From: Synergistota bacterium
GTDB taxonomy: Bacteria; Synergistota; Synergistia; Synergistales; Synergistaceae
NCBI GenBank assembly: GCA_023450745.1
Contig: JAEXGR010000084.1
Location: 1-64,000 of the forward strand
Direction of reading: 5' to 3'
DNA: 64,000 nt
The translations under genes and the position numbers were made by a program. The notes beneath the pieces were generated by a model that did no database searches, was not told where the DNA came from, and saw only the letters and a program-made list of their open reading frames with translations. Positions within the stretch are counted from its first letter, which is position 1. Each line of letters starts with the position of its first letter. Below are positions 25,746-34,657 of this stretch, one piece after another.

Positions 25746-26779
25746 GATTACCGGAATCTGTCGGGCTTCTTGTAGACATCGTCGCCGTGCCGAGCCCCAC
25801 CGGGCATGAGGAGGACGCGGCGCGCATGCTCGCCGACCGCCTCCCGCGCTTCGGCTGGGAGACCTCGCACCTCGACGGCGCGGGTTCGGTGATCGCGACG
25901 CGCGGCAACGGCGACAAGGAGCTCGTGCTGCTGAGCCATATCGATACCGTCCCCGGCGGCCCGAAGCTTTTTGTCAACGAGGAGCGAATCGAGGGGCGCG
26001 GCTCGGTCGACGCCAAAAGCCCCTGCTGCGCGCTCGCGGTAGGCGGCGGCGCCGTCGCAATCCCCGACGACTGGCGCGTGACCTTTGTCGCCGCCGTCGG
26101 CGAGGAGATCGATTCGCGCGGCGCGCGCTTCCGTATGCCGCTGCATGAGCCGGCGGCGCTGGTCGTCGGCGAGCCTACCGGCAGCAACGGCGTCGCGCTC
26201 TCCTACCGCGGCCGCATCCTCTTCTCTTTTGTCGCCGAGGACAGCGGCGCGCACCGCTCCGGCAGCCCGGGACCGATGACGGATACCGTGCTCGCCGCCG
26301 CCTCGATGATGCAGATAACGGAGAATATGGGGAAGGGCTACTCCATCGCGATCATGGAGATGGAGGGCCATGAGGCCGGCAAACGCTCCGCCTCGATCAC
26401 AATGGACCTGCGCACCCCCATCGGCGCGCGGCAGGACGAACTGGAGCTGGTGCTCAACGAGACCGCCGCCGCCTTTGGGGTCGGCCTGCAGGTGATCGAG
26501 TATGTGCCGCCGCACGAGGTCCACAAATCGGACCCCGTGATCCGCGCCTTCCGCACGGCGATACGCGAAGTCACCGGCGAACCGCCCCGCGTGCTCGCCA
26601 AGCAAGGCACCTGCGATTTCAACGTGCTCTCCACCTGGGGCTGCCCTATGGGCGCCTTCGGCCCCGGAGACTCCAAATATGACCACAGCTCGAACGAACA
26701 GATCGAAATCAAAGAGTTCCTGCGCGGCGTCGAGGTGGTGAAAGAGGCCCTGCCAAGGATTATGGCGGCGATCGGCTGA
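25742..26779 (+). CDS. lysK: LysK: LysW-lysine hydrolase (M20 peptidase family)
   Basis: Zinc-dependent hydrolase that frees lysine from the LysW C-terminus and regenerates the carrier. The 345 residues follow the M20 pattern: VLLSHIDTVPG (His and Asp ligands), GRGSVDAKSPCCAL with the bridging Asp, AAVGEEIDSRGA with the catalytic Glu, and GTCDFN near the C-terminus. Translation starts at GTG 25742, coupled to lysJ. It closes the cluster; lysW-X-Y-Z-J-K supplies every LysW-dependent step, while the earlier steps (homocitrate to aminoadipate) must be encoded elsewhere. Confidence 0.93.
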   Translation: MRLPESVGLLVDIVAVPSPTGHEEDAARMLADRLPRFGWETSHLDGAGSVIATRGNGDKELVLLSHIDTVPGGPKLFVNEERIEGRGSVDAKSPCCALAVGGGAVAIPDDWRVTFVAAVGEEIDSRGARFRMPLHEPAALVVGEPTGSNGVALSYRGRILFSFVAEDSGAHRSGSPGPMTDTVLAAASMMQITENMGKGYSIAIMEMEGHEAGKRSASITMDLRTPIGARQDELELVLNETAAAFGVGLQVIEYVPPHEVHKSDPVIRAFRTAIREVTGEPPRVLAKQGTCDFNVLSTWGCPMGAFGPGDSKYDHSSNEQIEIKEFLRGVEVVKEALPRIMAAIG

Positions 26780-26892
26780 CCGGCGCTTCCTCTTTGCGGA
26801 AGAAGATAAATACGGCTTTTTGCCTCTCACAGTTTCCCCACAATTATGCTGTATAATAGCAGTTACAGAATAAGACGAAGGGGGCGTTTCAA

Positions 26893-27246
26893 ATGACATT
26901 GAAAAGAGGTTTGGCTGCGCTGTTCGCCGCTTTGACAGTGATGGCGGCCGCCGCCGCTTTCGCCCAACCGCCGACAGACGTCAGCGCAAGCTGGAACAAG
27001 AGCGACGGAACTTTGACCGTTACGGCGGCGCATCCGGTGAATGACAGGACGAAACACTATGTCATGGCGCTTGTCGTAAGAGAGGGCGGCAATCAGATCC
27101 TGATGAAAAAATACACGGAACAGCAGTCCAACGACGGCTTTTCCGATAAGATTCCTCTCAGCGGGATAAAGCCGGGAACAAAGCTGACCGTCGAACTTAC
27201 CTGCAATATCATGGGCACGGCGGAAAAGACGATCACCGTTCAGTAA
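26893..27246 (+). CDS. Exported superoxide-reductase-like (desulfoferrodoxin fold) protein, degenerate iron site
   Basis: 117 residues with a signal peptide (about 1-24). The mature part resembles the superoxide reductase domain: VTAAHPVNDRTKHYVMALVV corresponds to the HP...KHY segment that supplies His ligands (His47, His55 here), and ELTCNIMG aligns with the family's CNxHG, which gives the axial Cys and a His. Here Cys104 is kept but the His is Met107. The usual N-terminal rubredoxin-like part is absent. It may bind iron differently, or not at all. The Ig-like beta sandwich could also be used for binding. GGGGGC-type RBS; a TATAAT box lies at 26852-26857. It stands alone, convergent with rodZ. 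Confidence 0.6.
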   Translation: MTLKRGLAALFAALTVMAAAAAFAQPPTDVSASWNKSDGTLTVTAAHPVNDRTKHYVMALVVREGGNQILMKKYTEQQSNDGFSDKIPLSGIKPGTKLTVELTCNIMGTAEKTITVQ

Positions 27247-27280
27247 CGTTCCGAGCCTGATCGCGGCATCAGAAAACATC

Positions 27281-27304
27281 AGAGGAGGCCCGCGGGCCTC
27301 CTCT
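27281..27304. terminator. Bidirectional terminator palindrome
   Basis: AGAGGAGGCCCG and CGGGCCTCCTCT form a perfect 24 bp palindrome followed by TAATTTTT on the + strand. It overlaps the rodZ stop codon. Confidence 0.8.
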
Positions 27305-28257
27305 TAATTTTTATCGGTGATCTTTCCGTCGTACCAGTAATATTTTGTAACCGGTTTCGCGTTCGGTCCCACAAGGGCCTCCGGCGCGCCGAACCAGGAG
27401 ACGGCGGTCTTCGCCGGGTTTCCATACCGCGCGCGCAGCGGGACGTCGGCCTTCGGGCTGTATTCGCGCGTATCTCCGGGCTTTAGCAGCCCCTCGAAGA
27501 GGACCTCGTTCCCGACGCTGAACTTTACCCAGACGACGCCCTGCGGATTTACCTTTATCACCGGCACCGCCGCTGTCGGGGCGGGCTGCGCTAAAGCGTC
27601 CGCCGGCGGCTGGTCAGGCGAAAGCGGCTGTTTTGCCGCCGGAGCCTTGCCGTCCATCCAGCCCAGATCGACCGAAGAAGGGGCCGGCTGGCTTTGGCTC
27701 GCGACCGGAGCCGGGGCCGAAACGTCGGCGCTCACCGGCGGCAGCGGCTCCTTTTGCTCCACCATTACGGCGGTGCCGCCCTCAAGCGGCGTCGTGGCCT
27801 CGTTTGTTATCTCGCCCCGATACTGCCAGGTTATCCAGGCCGCCGCCCCGAGCGAGAGGAGCACGACGAGATAGACCCAGAGGCACGACCGATGCCGGAA
27901 CACCTTCGGGTTGCTGGTGTAGCTTGCCTCGGCGTCCTCCTGTTTATAAGCCTTCAGCGCCTCGTTCTCCTTTTTTGTGAGACTGTCATACCGCTCCCAG
28001 AGATCGCCGGCGTTGAGATACTCACAGTATTGCCGCAGGAAACTGCGGCAGAAGGGGCCTTTGGGAAGCCTTTCAAGCTGTCCGGCCTCTATCGCCGCGA
28101 GATGTTTTTTCTGTATCTTCGTCGCGTTCCAGGCGTCGTCGAACGTGAGTCCCTGCGCCTCGCGCAGCTCGCGCAGCTTTCTTCCCAGCTCCAACGATAC
28201 CTCTGCCGCTTTTTTGTTTTCGTCTTCTTTTTGCGAGGAATTCGCCCCCATTGCCAT
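27304..28257 (-). CDS. rodZ: RodZ-like membrane protein (HTH_25, TM helix, DUF4115)
   Basis: Cytoskeletal adaptor that links MreB to the membrane and supports rod shape. The 317 residues contain a Cro/C1-type HTH at about 24-95 (LGRKLREAREA-like start, then LAAIEAGQLERLPKGPFCRS), a basic juxtamembrane stretch, one membrane helix (SCLWVYLVVLLSLGAAAWIT), a Pro/Ala-rich linker and a C-terminal beta domain with VNPQGVVWVKFSVGN (DUF4115). Domain order and length fit RodZ. GGAGG precedes ATG 28257. It is the last gene of the rsmB-PASTA-rpe-rodZ run. Confidence 0.85.
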   Translation of the reverse strand: MAMGANSSQKEDENKKAAEVSLELGRKLRELREAQGLTFDDAWNATKIQKKHLAAIEAGQLERLPKGPFCRSFLRQYCEYLNAGDLWERYDSLTKKENEALKAYKQEDAEASYTSNPKVFRHRSCLWVYLVVLLSLGAAAWITWQYRGEITNEATTPLEGGTAVMVEQKEPLPPVSADVSAPAPVASQSQPAPSSVDLGWMDGKAPAAKQPLSPDQPPADALAQPAPTAAVPVIKVNPQGVVWVKFSVGNEVLFEGLLKPGDTREYSPKADVPLRARYGNPAKTAVSWFGAPEALVGPNAKPVTKYYWYDGKITDKN

Positions 28258-28262
28258 GCAGG

Positions 28263-28964
28263 TTACCTCCTTTGCACTAAACTGCGCATCTCCTTTATGA
28301 CCGCGGCGGGATCGGGCCGTCCGAAGACCGCGCTGCCCGCGACCACGGCGTCGCAGCCCGCCGACGCTATCTCGGCGACATTTTTCGGCCCCACGCCGCC
28401 GTCCACCTCGATCAGATACCCCCAGCCGCGCGCGCGGCGCGTGTCGGCAAGCCAGCGAACCTTGTCCAGCGTCTCCGCAATAAAGGACTGTCCGCCGTAG
28501 CCGGGGTTAACGGACATCACAAGCACAAGGTCCGCCATGTGAAGCACGGGCGCAAGCGGCTCCGCGGCGGTGCCGGGGTTTATCGAGACCCCGGCGAGCA
28601 CTCCGGCGTCCGTTATCCTCTGGAGCACGCGGTGTATATGTTTCGCGGCCTCCAGATGCACCGTAAGCAGCGAAGGGCCGGCCGACAGGAACATATCCAG
28701 AAAGTCCTCCGCCGGCTCGACCATGATGTGCACGTCAAGGAAAGCCTCGGGATATCTTTTGCGCAGCGCGCTGACGAGCGCGGGGCCGTAGGAAAGGTTC
28801 GGCACAAAATGCCCGTCCATGATATCCACATGGAGCCAGTCCGCCTCTCCCGCAAGCGCGCCGATATGGCGCTCCATGTTGAGGACGTCCGCCGCCAGCA
28901 GCGAGGGCGCGATCAGAATCTCCCGGTCTTTTTTCAGCTCTTTTAATTGTAACGGTCCTGCCAT
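28263..28964 (-). CDS. rpe: Ribulose-phosphate 3-epimerase
   Basis: Interconverts ribulose 5-phosphate and xylulose 5-phosphate in the pentose phosphate pathway. The 233-residue TIM barrel shows IAPSLLAAD, WLHVDIMDGHFVPN, FLDVHIMVEPAE, VMSVNPGYGGQSF, and EVDGGVGPKN, which together contain the metal ligands and catalytic Asp pair. The N-terminus overlaps the upstream PASTA gene by 22 bases. Its place next to rsmB recalls the conserved rsmB-kinase-rsgA-rpe gene order of Gram-positives. Confidence 0.95.
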   Translation of the reverse strand: MAGPLQLKELKKDREILIAPSLLAADVLNMERHIGALAGEADWLHVDIMDGHFVPNLSYGPALVSALRKRYPEAFLDVHIMVEPAEDFLDMFLSAGPSLLTVHLEAAKHIHRVLQRITDAGVLAGVSINPGTAAEPLAPVLHMADLVLVMSVNPGYGGQSFIAETLDKVRWLADTRRARGWGYLIEVDGGVGPKNVAEIASAGCDAVVAGSAVFGRPDPAAVIKEMRSLVQRR

Positions 28965-30127
28965 ACAAAATCCCCTCCAAGGAAAATCGTGATGCGCGCC
29001 TCGCCTGTGTAGGGGACGTTCATCGATATATATTCGCCGCTTTTCGCCATCCCGTCCTTCAGGACCCGCGTGCCGGAATCATCGGCCATTTCGATCTTCA
29101 GGGAGAGAGGCTTGGTGAGCGGCGGCACCTGATAGCGCACCTTGGCGCTTTTGGTCGGCGCCGCGGGCTCCACCGGAGCCGGTTTCGGCGTTGGTGTCGG
29201 CGTGGAAGCCGGCGTCTCCGTCTTCGGCGTCACCGCTTTTACCGGTTCCGTTTTGGCGGGCTCGGGCTTCTTCGCTTCCGGCTCTTTCGTGACCGGCAGC
29301 TTCGACGGGATCGTCGTCGGCGTCGTCTCCTTTATAACGACCTTCCTCACCGCCTCCGCGCGCTCCTTATCCTGATCGTTCGGCGGGGGCACGTCGTTCG
29401 TCATCTCCGAAGGCAGCGGTTCTCTCGCAAAGGTAAGGTTTACCAGCGAACCGGCGGGAACCTTCGCCCCGCCCTTCGGGCGCGACATCAGCACGCTGCC
29501 GACGGGCATCGAGGTCGAGGGAGCGTCGGCGGTCTGTCCCAACCGCAATCCAAGCTGTTCGATCATCGTCACCGCCGACTCCTGGTCCTGTCCGCGAAGG
29601 TCAGGCACCGTCACAAAGGAACGCTCGCCGCTTGTGCCGCTGCTGACCAGCAGGCTCACCATGCAGTTGGCCGCGACCTGCTGCGGCGAAGCGGGGTTTT
29701 GCGCGATGATCGTGCCGGACGGCTTCAATTTGTCCGTCACCCGCGTAATCTTATCGACCTTGAAGCCGGCTTCGCTGAGTTTTTTGACCCCTTCCTCGAA
29801 TTTCAGGCCGCGGACGTCCGGGATCGGCTGTATCGCGCCCCCCTTGCTGACGCGCAGCAGAACCACCTTTCCCTTCGAGACCTTTTCTCCGGCGGAGAGG
29901 TTCTGCGAGACCACCGTATCCGCGGGCATCGGCGAATCGACCTTGTCCACTTTGGCCAGCAGCCCTTTCTCCTGCAGCGCGTCAACGGCGTCGACGAGCT
30001 GCATCCCCGTAACGGCCGGGACCTCGGAATCCTTATCCTCGATGAAGACCATCTTGATCCCGATATATGCGCAGCCTACTATCACAAGAAAAGCGAATAT
30101 CATTCCCCAACGGTGAATTTTTCCCAT
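28943..30127 (-). CDS. Membrane-anchored PASTA-domain protein without kinase domain
   Basis: 394 residues: a short cytoplasmic tail, one membrane helix (about 7-27), then three PASTA domains (about 35-95, 98-168, 172-240, for example VPAVTGMQLVDAVDALQEKG, IPDVRGLKFEEGVKKLSEAG, VPDLRGQDQESAVTMIEQLG). After these come a long Lys/Pro/Thr-rich linker (about 270-340) and a C-terminal beta domain with KPLSLKIEMADDSGTRVLKD. PASTA domains bind peptidoglycan stem peptides or beta-lactams. In many bacteria this position between rsmB and rpe holds a PASTA Ser/Thr kinase; here the kinase domain, the phosphatase and rsgA are absent. It is probably an envelope protein acting near RodZ. Confidence 0.87.
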   Translation of the reverse strand: MGKIHRWGMIFAFLVIVGCAYIGIKMVFIEDKDSEVPAVTGMQLVDAVDALQEKGLLAKVDKVDSPMPADTVVSQNLSAGEKVSKGKVVLLRVSKGGAIQPIPDVRGLKFEEGVKKLSEAGFKVDKITRVTDKLKPSGTIIAQNPASPQQVAANCMVSLLVSSGTSGERSFVTVPDLRGQDQESAVTMIEQLGLRLGQTADAPSTSMPVGSVLMSRPKGGAKVPAGSLVNLTFAREPLPSEMTNDVPPPNDQDKERAEAVRKVVIKETTPTTIPSKLPVTKEPEAKKPEPAKTEPVKAVTPKTETPASTPTPTPKPAPVEPAAPTKSAKVRYQVPPLTKPLSLKIEMADDSGTRVLKDGMAKSGEYISMNVPYTGEARITIFLGGDFVWQDRYN

Positions 30128-30142
30128 TGAACCGACCTCCGT

Positions 30143-31471
30143 TTACTTCCTTTTCGCAAGAAGAGCCATATAGAATCCATCCACCCATGGCAGCGCCGGC
30201 ATAATCGTCGTGCCGTAGGGTTTGCCTTTTACCATAAACTTGGCCGTGCGCTCCGCCGGCAGCTCTATGAGCTCGGGGTGGCGGGACATCACATCGGCTA
30301 CGACCTTTTCGTTTTCATCGCGGAAGAGGCTGCATGTGCTGTAGGCCACGATACCGCCGGGCTCCACCAGCGAGACGGCGCGCTCCAGCAGGCGTTTTTG
30401 CAGGATGCCGTTTTGCAGCACCTGTTCGGGCGAGCAGCGCCACTTGCTCTCCGGGTGACGGCCCCAGGTGCCGCTGCCCGTGCAGGGCGCGTCAAGAAGC
30501 ACCGCAGACGGCGCTTCGTCAGGCTCCAGCGCGAGAGAGTCGCCGTTTTTAAAGGTCACGCGGCCTTCGGCGTGCATACGCATCATCTCGAATTCGGCGG
30601 ATTTTATCTTGCCCTCTGACAGGTCCCAGGCCTCGATGGACGCCTCGGGGAGGATGTCGGCCAGCTGCCCCGTCTTCACGCCGCGGCCGCAGCACATGTC
30701 GAGAATCCGGCCGCTCTTCCAGCGTTTGGCGATCAGCTCGGCGACCAGCATCGACGATTCGCTCTGCGGCATTATCTTGCCCTCGCCAAAGCCGGGAAGA
30801 TCGACGGGATAGGGGTTAGCGGCGGTGCGGACGGAATATTCAAGGAAGGGCGAGGCCCAGCCCTTGCGCCCGGAGGCATTGTACTCCTCAATATACAGCT
30901 CGCGGTCCACCCCGCGCGAAAGCCGCAGGGAGAGATAAGTCTTCATCCCGCTCGCGCGCACGAGCCGCTTGGCCTCCGGAATCGACAGCTCCTTTGACCA
31001 CTGCGCGGCGGCCCAGCCGGGAATGCCCCAGTAAAGCGCCTGATCGCGCAGGGCGCTGCTCTTTTTCAGCCCGTCAATGAATTTCTGCGAATCGTCGGCG
31101 ACGGTGTGCAGCACGGCGTTGACAAGACCGATGTCCCTCGTTTCGCCGCTGTTTTTTATCGCCTGCACAAGCCCGTTGATCAGGACCGGAAGCGCGAAAT
31201 ATCTCAGCTCCGCGATTCCCGCAATTCCGATCATCAGCGCGTTCGTCGTAAGCGGCGGCAGCTCGCGCGGGCTGCGCTTGCAATACTTGAGCAGCACCGC
31301 CTTCCAAAGGTTCTGCCGGCGCAGCGTACAATAGACGAGCGTCGCCGCGAGCTTCCGGTCCCCCGGCGCGATATTGTTATATATCTTTCTCAGCGCCTCT
31401 GAGGCAAACGCGCCGTTTTGCACCTCTCCATATATCGTAAGAGCGGCTTCTAATCCCCTCATAAAAATCAA
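30143..31471 (-). CDS. rsmB: 16S rRNA (cytosine-967-C5) methyltransferase RsmB
   Basis: SAM-dependent m5C methyltransferase for 16S rRNA. An N-terminal NusB-like helical domain (about residues 1-140) precedes the methyltransferase domain. That domain carries LDMCCGRGVKTGQLA (SAM binding), LLDAPCTGSGTWGRHPE (Pro-Cys motif) and AYSTCSLFRDENE (catalytic Cys of the TCS motif). The 442 residues are typical. It heads the minus-strand group with the PASTA gene 15 bases after it. Confidence 0.93.
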   Translation of the reverse strand: MIFMRGLEAALTIYGEVQNGAFASEALRKIYNNIAPGDRKLAATLVYCTLRRQNLWKAVLLKYCKRSPRELPPLTTNALMIGIAGIAELRYFALPVLINGLVQAIKNSGETRDIGLVNAVLHTVADDSQKFIDGLKKSSALRDQALYWGIPGWAAAQWSKELSIPEAKRLVRASGMKTYLSLRLSRGVDRELYIEEYNASGRKGWASPFLEYSVRTAANPYPVDLPGFGEGKIMPQSESSMLVAELIAKRWKSGRILDMCCGRGVKTGQLADILPEASIEAWDLSEGKIKSAEFEMMRMHAEGRVTFKNGDSLALEPDEAPSAVLLDAPCTGSGTWGRHPESKWRCSPEQVLQNGILQKRLLERAVSLVEPGGIVAYSTCSLFRDENEKVVADVMSRHPELIELPAERTAKFMVKGKPYGTTIMPALPWVDGFYMALLAKRK

Positions 31472-31757
31472 CCCCTTATTACGTGAGAAAGGACGTCACG
31501 CAATTTATCTCAACGATCTCTATTATACTATACCAAAAATATAAAAACTCCGGTTACGCGCCATTGCGGCTACAAGGCAACTGCTCCCCCTAGGGGGAGC
31601 AGCCTTAAATCTTGTCTTTTTCGCCGCCGGCGGCGAAAAGCACGCCAAGACGGCAGAAGCCGGTTCGGGAAAAACCAGCCGGGCGGCGGCAAAAGGAACA
31701 AGACGCGGTCATTTTCATCGATACCGCTCCGCCGGGTAAAGGCGCGCGCAGACGCTT
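31472..31757. other. Intergenic region with a perfect 22 bp palindrome
   Basis: No gene seen. The palindrome at 31581-31602 is centred on CCCTAGGG with arms CTGCTCCCCC and GGGGGAGCAG. It lacks a T-run on either side, so it is not a classical terminator. AT-rich sequence at 31510-31555 may hold the rsmB promoter on the minus strand. The GC-rich 31620-31740 part has short inverted stretches but no clear function. Confidence 0.5.
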
Positions 31758-32456
31758 TTAATCGCGGCGCATATTACGCAGCGCGAGCAGGCGCACGAGC
31801 TGCAGCACGGTCATCACAAGCGCCGCCACGTAAGTCAGGGCCGCCGCGTCAAGCACCGACTTAGCCCCGCCGAGCTCGCTTCCCGAAAGGGTGCTGGTCT
31901 CGCTGAGCAGCTTCAGCGCTCTCGCGCTCGCGTCGAACTCCAGCGGGAGAGTCACAAGATGGAAAACAAGCACGCCGCAGAAGAGCAGGATGCCCGCGTT
32001 CAGCAGGTTCAGCGATCCGAAGATGAGGCCGATCAAAAAGAGCGGCATCGAAAGCGTGGAGCAAAACTGCACTCCCGGCGCGATCGCGTTGCGGAAACGC
32101 AGAAAACCGTAGCCCTCCTTATCCTGTATGGCATGTCCCACCTCGTGCGCGGCAACGCCGATCGCGGCGATGCTGCGGCTGGAATTTACGCTGTCCGAGA
32201 GACGCAGCACCTTCGAGCGCGGGTCGTAATGGTCCGTCAGCTCTCCGGGAACGCGCTCTATTCTTACGTTCGCCAGTCCGCGGCGGTCAAGCAGCATGCG
32301 GGAGACCTGCTCCGCCGTCACGCCGCTCGCGGCGCGGATCTCGCTGTATTTTGCAAAAGCACCCTTGACCTTGAACTGAGCCCACATCGAAAAAATCAAC
32401 GCTGGAATCAGCACGATGATCGTGGGGTCGAAAAACGGATAGAACATCCGCGGCAC
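31758..32456 (-). CDS. Membrane zinc metallopeptidase (Zn_peptidase_2 family)
   Basis: Membrane-embedded neutral zinc protease of unknown substrate. The 232 residues have an N-terminal helix (PTIIVLIPALIFSMWAQ), the zincin motif AAHEVGHAIQD (HEXXH) near residue 115, and two to three further membrane helices. After them comes LEFDASARAL, whose Glu/Asp lies where the family's third ligand is expected. Length and order match the family often annotated as YugP. Single gene with AGGAGG before ATG 32456. Confidence 0.9.
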   Translation of the reverse strand: MPRMFYPFFDPTIIVLIPALIFSMWAQFKVKGAFAKYSEIRAASGVTAEQVSRMLLDRRGLANVRIERVPGELTDHYDPRSKVLRLSDSVNSSRSIAAIGVAAHEVGHAIQDKEGYGFLRFRNAIAPGVQFCSTLSMPLFLIGLIFGSLNLLNAGILLFCGVLVFHLVTLPLEFDASARALKLLSETSTLSGSELGGAKSVLDAAALTYVAALVMTVLQLVRLLALRNMRRD

Positions 32457-32501
32457 CTCCTAATCTTATTTATCTATATTATAGTCTAATTTGGTCAATT
32501 T

Positions 32502-33650
32502 TTACTTGCCGACGCCGTAAAAATCAGCAATTTCATTGACCACCCGCTCTTGTTCCTCGGGCAGCAGCTCGGGGAACATCGGAAGCGCCAGCACTTCGTC
32601 CGCAAGCATCTCGGAAACGGGGAAATCCCCTCTGCCATAGCCAAGATACGCAAAACAGTGCTGCAAATGCAGCGGCAGCGGGTAATAGACGCGCGTCGTC
32701 ACGCCGCGCTCATCCAGGAATTTCTGGAGTTCGTCGCGCCGCTGCGCGCGAATGACATACTGGTGGTAGACGTGGCGGCCGCCCGCGAGTTCGGCCGGCG
32801 GCGTAATCAGCTCAAGCAGTCCCTTTTCCGCGAAGAGCGTGATATAGCGTTCGGCGACGATACGGCGCTCCTCATTCCATCCCTCGAGGTGGCGCAGGCG
32901 CACGCGCAGAATCGCCGCCTGCAGGGCGTCGAGGCGGCTGTTGATGCCGATCTCCTCATGAAAATATGTTTTGCCGGCTCCGTGGACGCGCAGGCTCTTC
33001 ACGCGCTGCGCAAGTTCCTGGTTATCGGCCACGGAGACCATCCCGCCGTCCCCGTAGCAGCCGAGGTTTTTCGTCGGGAAAAACGAGAAGCAGCCCATAT
33101 CGCCGACGGAGCCGCTGCGCGCCACGCGTCCGCCGATCATCCGGTGGGCGCCGATAGCCTGCGCGCAGTCTTCGACGAGGGCGATACCGCGGCTCTTTAA
33201 CTCGTCCTTTATCTCTTCAAGCGGGCACATCTGTCCGAAAAGATGAACGGGAAGGACCGCCTTCGTTCGCGGCGTGATCTTGGCTAAGATATCCTCGCTC
33301 TTTATATTGTAGGTAACGGGATCAACGTCGGCGAAGACCGGCGTCGCTCCGTTGCGCGTAATACAGCTTGCGGTGGCGAAAAAGGTAAATGGCGTCGTGA
33401 TCACTTCGTCGCCCGGCTTCAGGTCGAGCGCCATCAGCGCCAGGACGAGAGCGTCCGTACCGGAAGCGCAGCCCACGGTATTCTTTACCTCCAGATAGGC
33501 GGCGATCTCCTTCTCCAGAGCGTCCACCTCCGGCCCCAGAATGAAGTGCTGCGTGTCAAGCACTCTGAGAACGGCGACATTTATCTCTTCTTTGACGCGG
33601 GCGTAATTTCTCGTAAGGTCAAATGACGGTATCGTTGTATTTTCTGTCAT
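32502..33650 (-). CDS. DegT/DnrJ/EryC1/StrS family sugar aminotransferase
   Basis: PLP-dependent enzyme that usually transaminates nucleotide-linked keto-sugars for surface polysaccharide. The 382 residues show CASGTDALVLAL, PFTFFATAS, LVEDCAQAIGAHR with the PLP-binding Asp and Gln, and FFPTKNLGCYGDGGM with the Schiff-base Lys. GGAGG precedes ATG 33650. It follows a GntR regulator by 14 bases and is probably co-transcribed with it. No other sugar genes are adjacent, so the actual substrate is unknown. Confidence 0.9.
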   Translation of the reverse strand: MTENTTIPSFDLTRNYARVKEEINVAVLRVLDTQHFILGPEVDALEKEIAAYLEVKNTVGCASGTDALVLALMALDLKPGDEVITTPFTFFATASCITRNGATPVFADVDPVTYNIKSEDILAKITPRTKAVLPVHLFGQMCPLEEIKDELKSRGIALVEDCAQAIGAHRMIGGRVARSGSVGDMGCFSFFPTKNLGCYGDGGMVSVADNQELAQRVKSLRVHGAGKTYFHEEIGINSRLDALQAAILRVRLRHLEGWNEERRIVAERYITLFAEKGLLELITPPAELAGGRHVYHQYVIRAQRRDELQKFLDERGVTTRVYYPLPLHLQHCFAYLGYGRGDFPVSEMLADEVLALPMFPELLPEEQERVVNEIADFYGVGK

Positions 33651-33664
33651 AATATTACCTCCGT

Positions 33665-34333
33665 TTAGTTTTTGTTTCTGAAATCGGGAATCTCAAGCGC
33701 ACGGTGCGAATGGTGCAGATGCTCCCTCATCTGCTCCTGCGCCCTGTCTTTATCGCGCTGAGCAATCGCCCGGAGGATCGCCCGGTGCTCCCGCGACGAG
33801 TAATTGTCCTTCTCGTCGAACTGGTCATAAAAGAAAATATATACGTTGGTGCGGAGCATGATGTTTTCGATATATTCACACAGCACCGAGTTCCTCCCCG
33901 CCTCCGCGATGAGGCGGTGAAAGGTATTGTTGGCCTCAAGGAAAGAATCGATATTTTTGTTCTCAAAAGCGCCCTCTTCGGAACGCAGCACCTCTTCAAG
34001 GCGGTCAAGCACGCGGCGGTCCAAACCGTTGCGGCAGGCAAGCTCCACACTGAGATTTTCGAGGTACTCGCGCACGTTGTAGGCGTTTTCCATCTCATTC
34101 GCCGTCGGAGCGGCCACTCTCGCGCCGCTGTTGGGCACGATCTTCACCAGCCCCTCATTGGCAAGGCGCCGCAGCGCCTCGCGCACGGGAGTCCTGCTTA
34201 CTCCCATTTCCGTCGCAATCTTCACCTCAAGCAGTCTCTGCGCCGGCTTCAGCTCTTTACTGACGATCTTGCCCCGCAGGTCGAGGTAGACAAAATCCGA
34301 AGACGTGTTATATATCCTGGAACGCTGCATCAT
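33665..34333 (-). CDS. GntR family (FCD type) transcriptional regulator
   Basis: 222 residues with an N-terminal winged helix (EVKIATEMGVSRTPVREALR, LANEGLVKIVPNSGARV) and an FCD effector domain (NNTFHRLIAEAG, SREHRAILRAIAQRD, REHL with metal-binding His). It probably regulates itself and the co-transcribed aminotransferase. GGGGGA lies upstream of ATG 34333. An inverted repeat is found about 105-130 bases upstream (34439-34463). Confidence 0.9.
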   Translation of the reverse strand: MMQRSRIYNTSSDFVYLDLRGKIVSKELKPAQRLLEVKIATEMGVSRTPVREALRRLANEGLVKIVPNSGARVAAPTANEMENAYNVREYLENLSVELACRNGLDRRVLDRLEEVLRSEEGAFENKNIDSFLEANNTFHRLIAEAGRNSVLCEYIENIMLRTNVYIFFYDQFDEKDNYSSREHRAILRAIAQRDKDRAQEQMREHLHHSHRALEIPDFRNKN

Positions 34334-34438
34334 TACTAAATAATCCCCCTAGATACTGCCTTACTGCGATATGCTCTCTTCTTCTGAACTTACCCTGTAT
34401 AAAATTTTCAGCTCCCCGCAAAATTTGCGAAGATGACG

Positions 34439-34463
34439 CTGTAAGAGCCCTTAATTCTTACAG
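34439..34463. promoter_or_regulatory. Inverted repeat upstream of the GntR gene, candidate operator
   Basis: CTGTAAGA (34439-34446) and TCTTACAG (34456-34463) are exact inverted copies separated by nine bases, in the AT-rich leader of the GntR-aminotransferase operon. Confidence 0.35.
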
Positions 34464-34530
34464 TGTAGTACAAGAACAATTAATCTTAGCATAAAATCCC
34501 GTATTAGCAACATCTTTTCTTCCCCTCTGC

Positions 34531-34657
34531 AAATCGGCGTTTATACGCGCCGTCTGCGTCATAAAACGGGGACTCCGAATCCTCGCCGTATGCAGATACG
34601 GCTCCGGTATCGGACCCCCCATTTTATTTAGCAACTCGCACTTCTAAACGCCGATTT
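34531..34657. mobile_element. Palindromic module with 13 bp terminal inverted repeats (left copy)
   Basis: Bounded by AAATCGGCGTTTA (34531-34543) and TAAACGCCGATTT (34645-34657). The interior resembles, in reverse, the module at 35077-35202, sharing the CGCGCCGTCTGCGTCAT segment and a GCCGTAT/ATACGGC stem, but its outer stem is more diverged. No coding frame. It looks like a miniature inverted-repeat element or a paired structural repeat. Confidence 0.55.
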
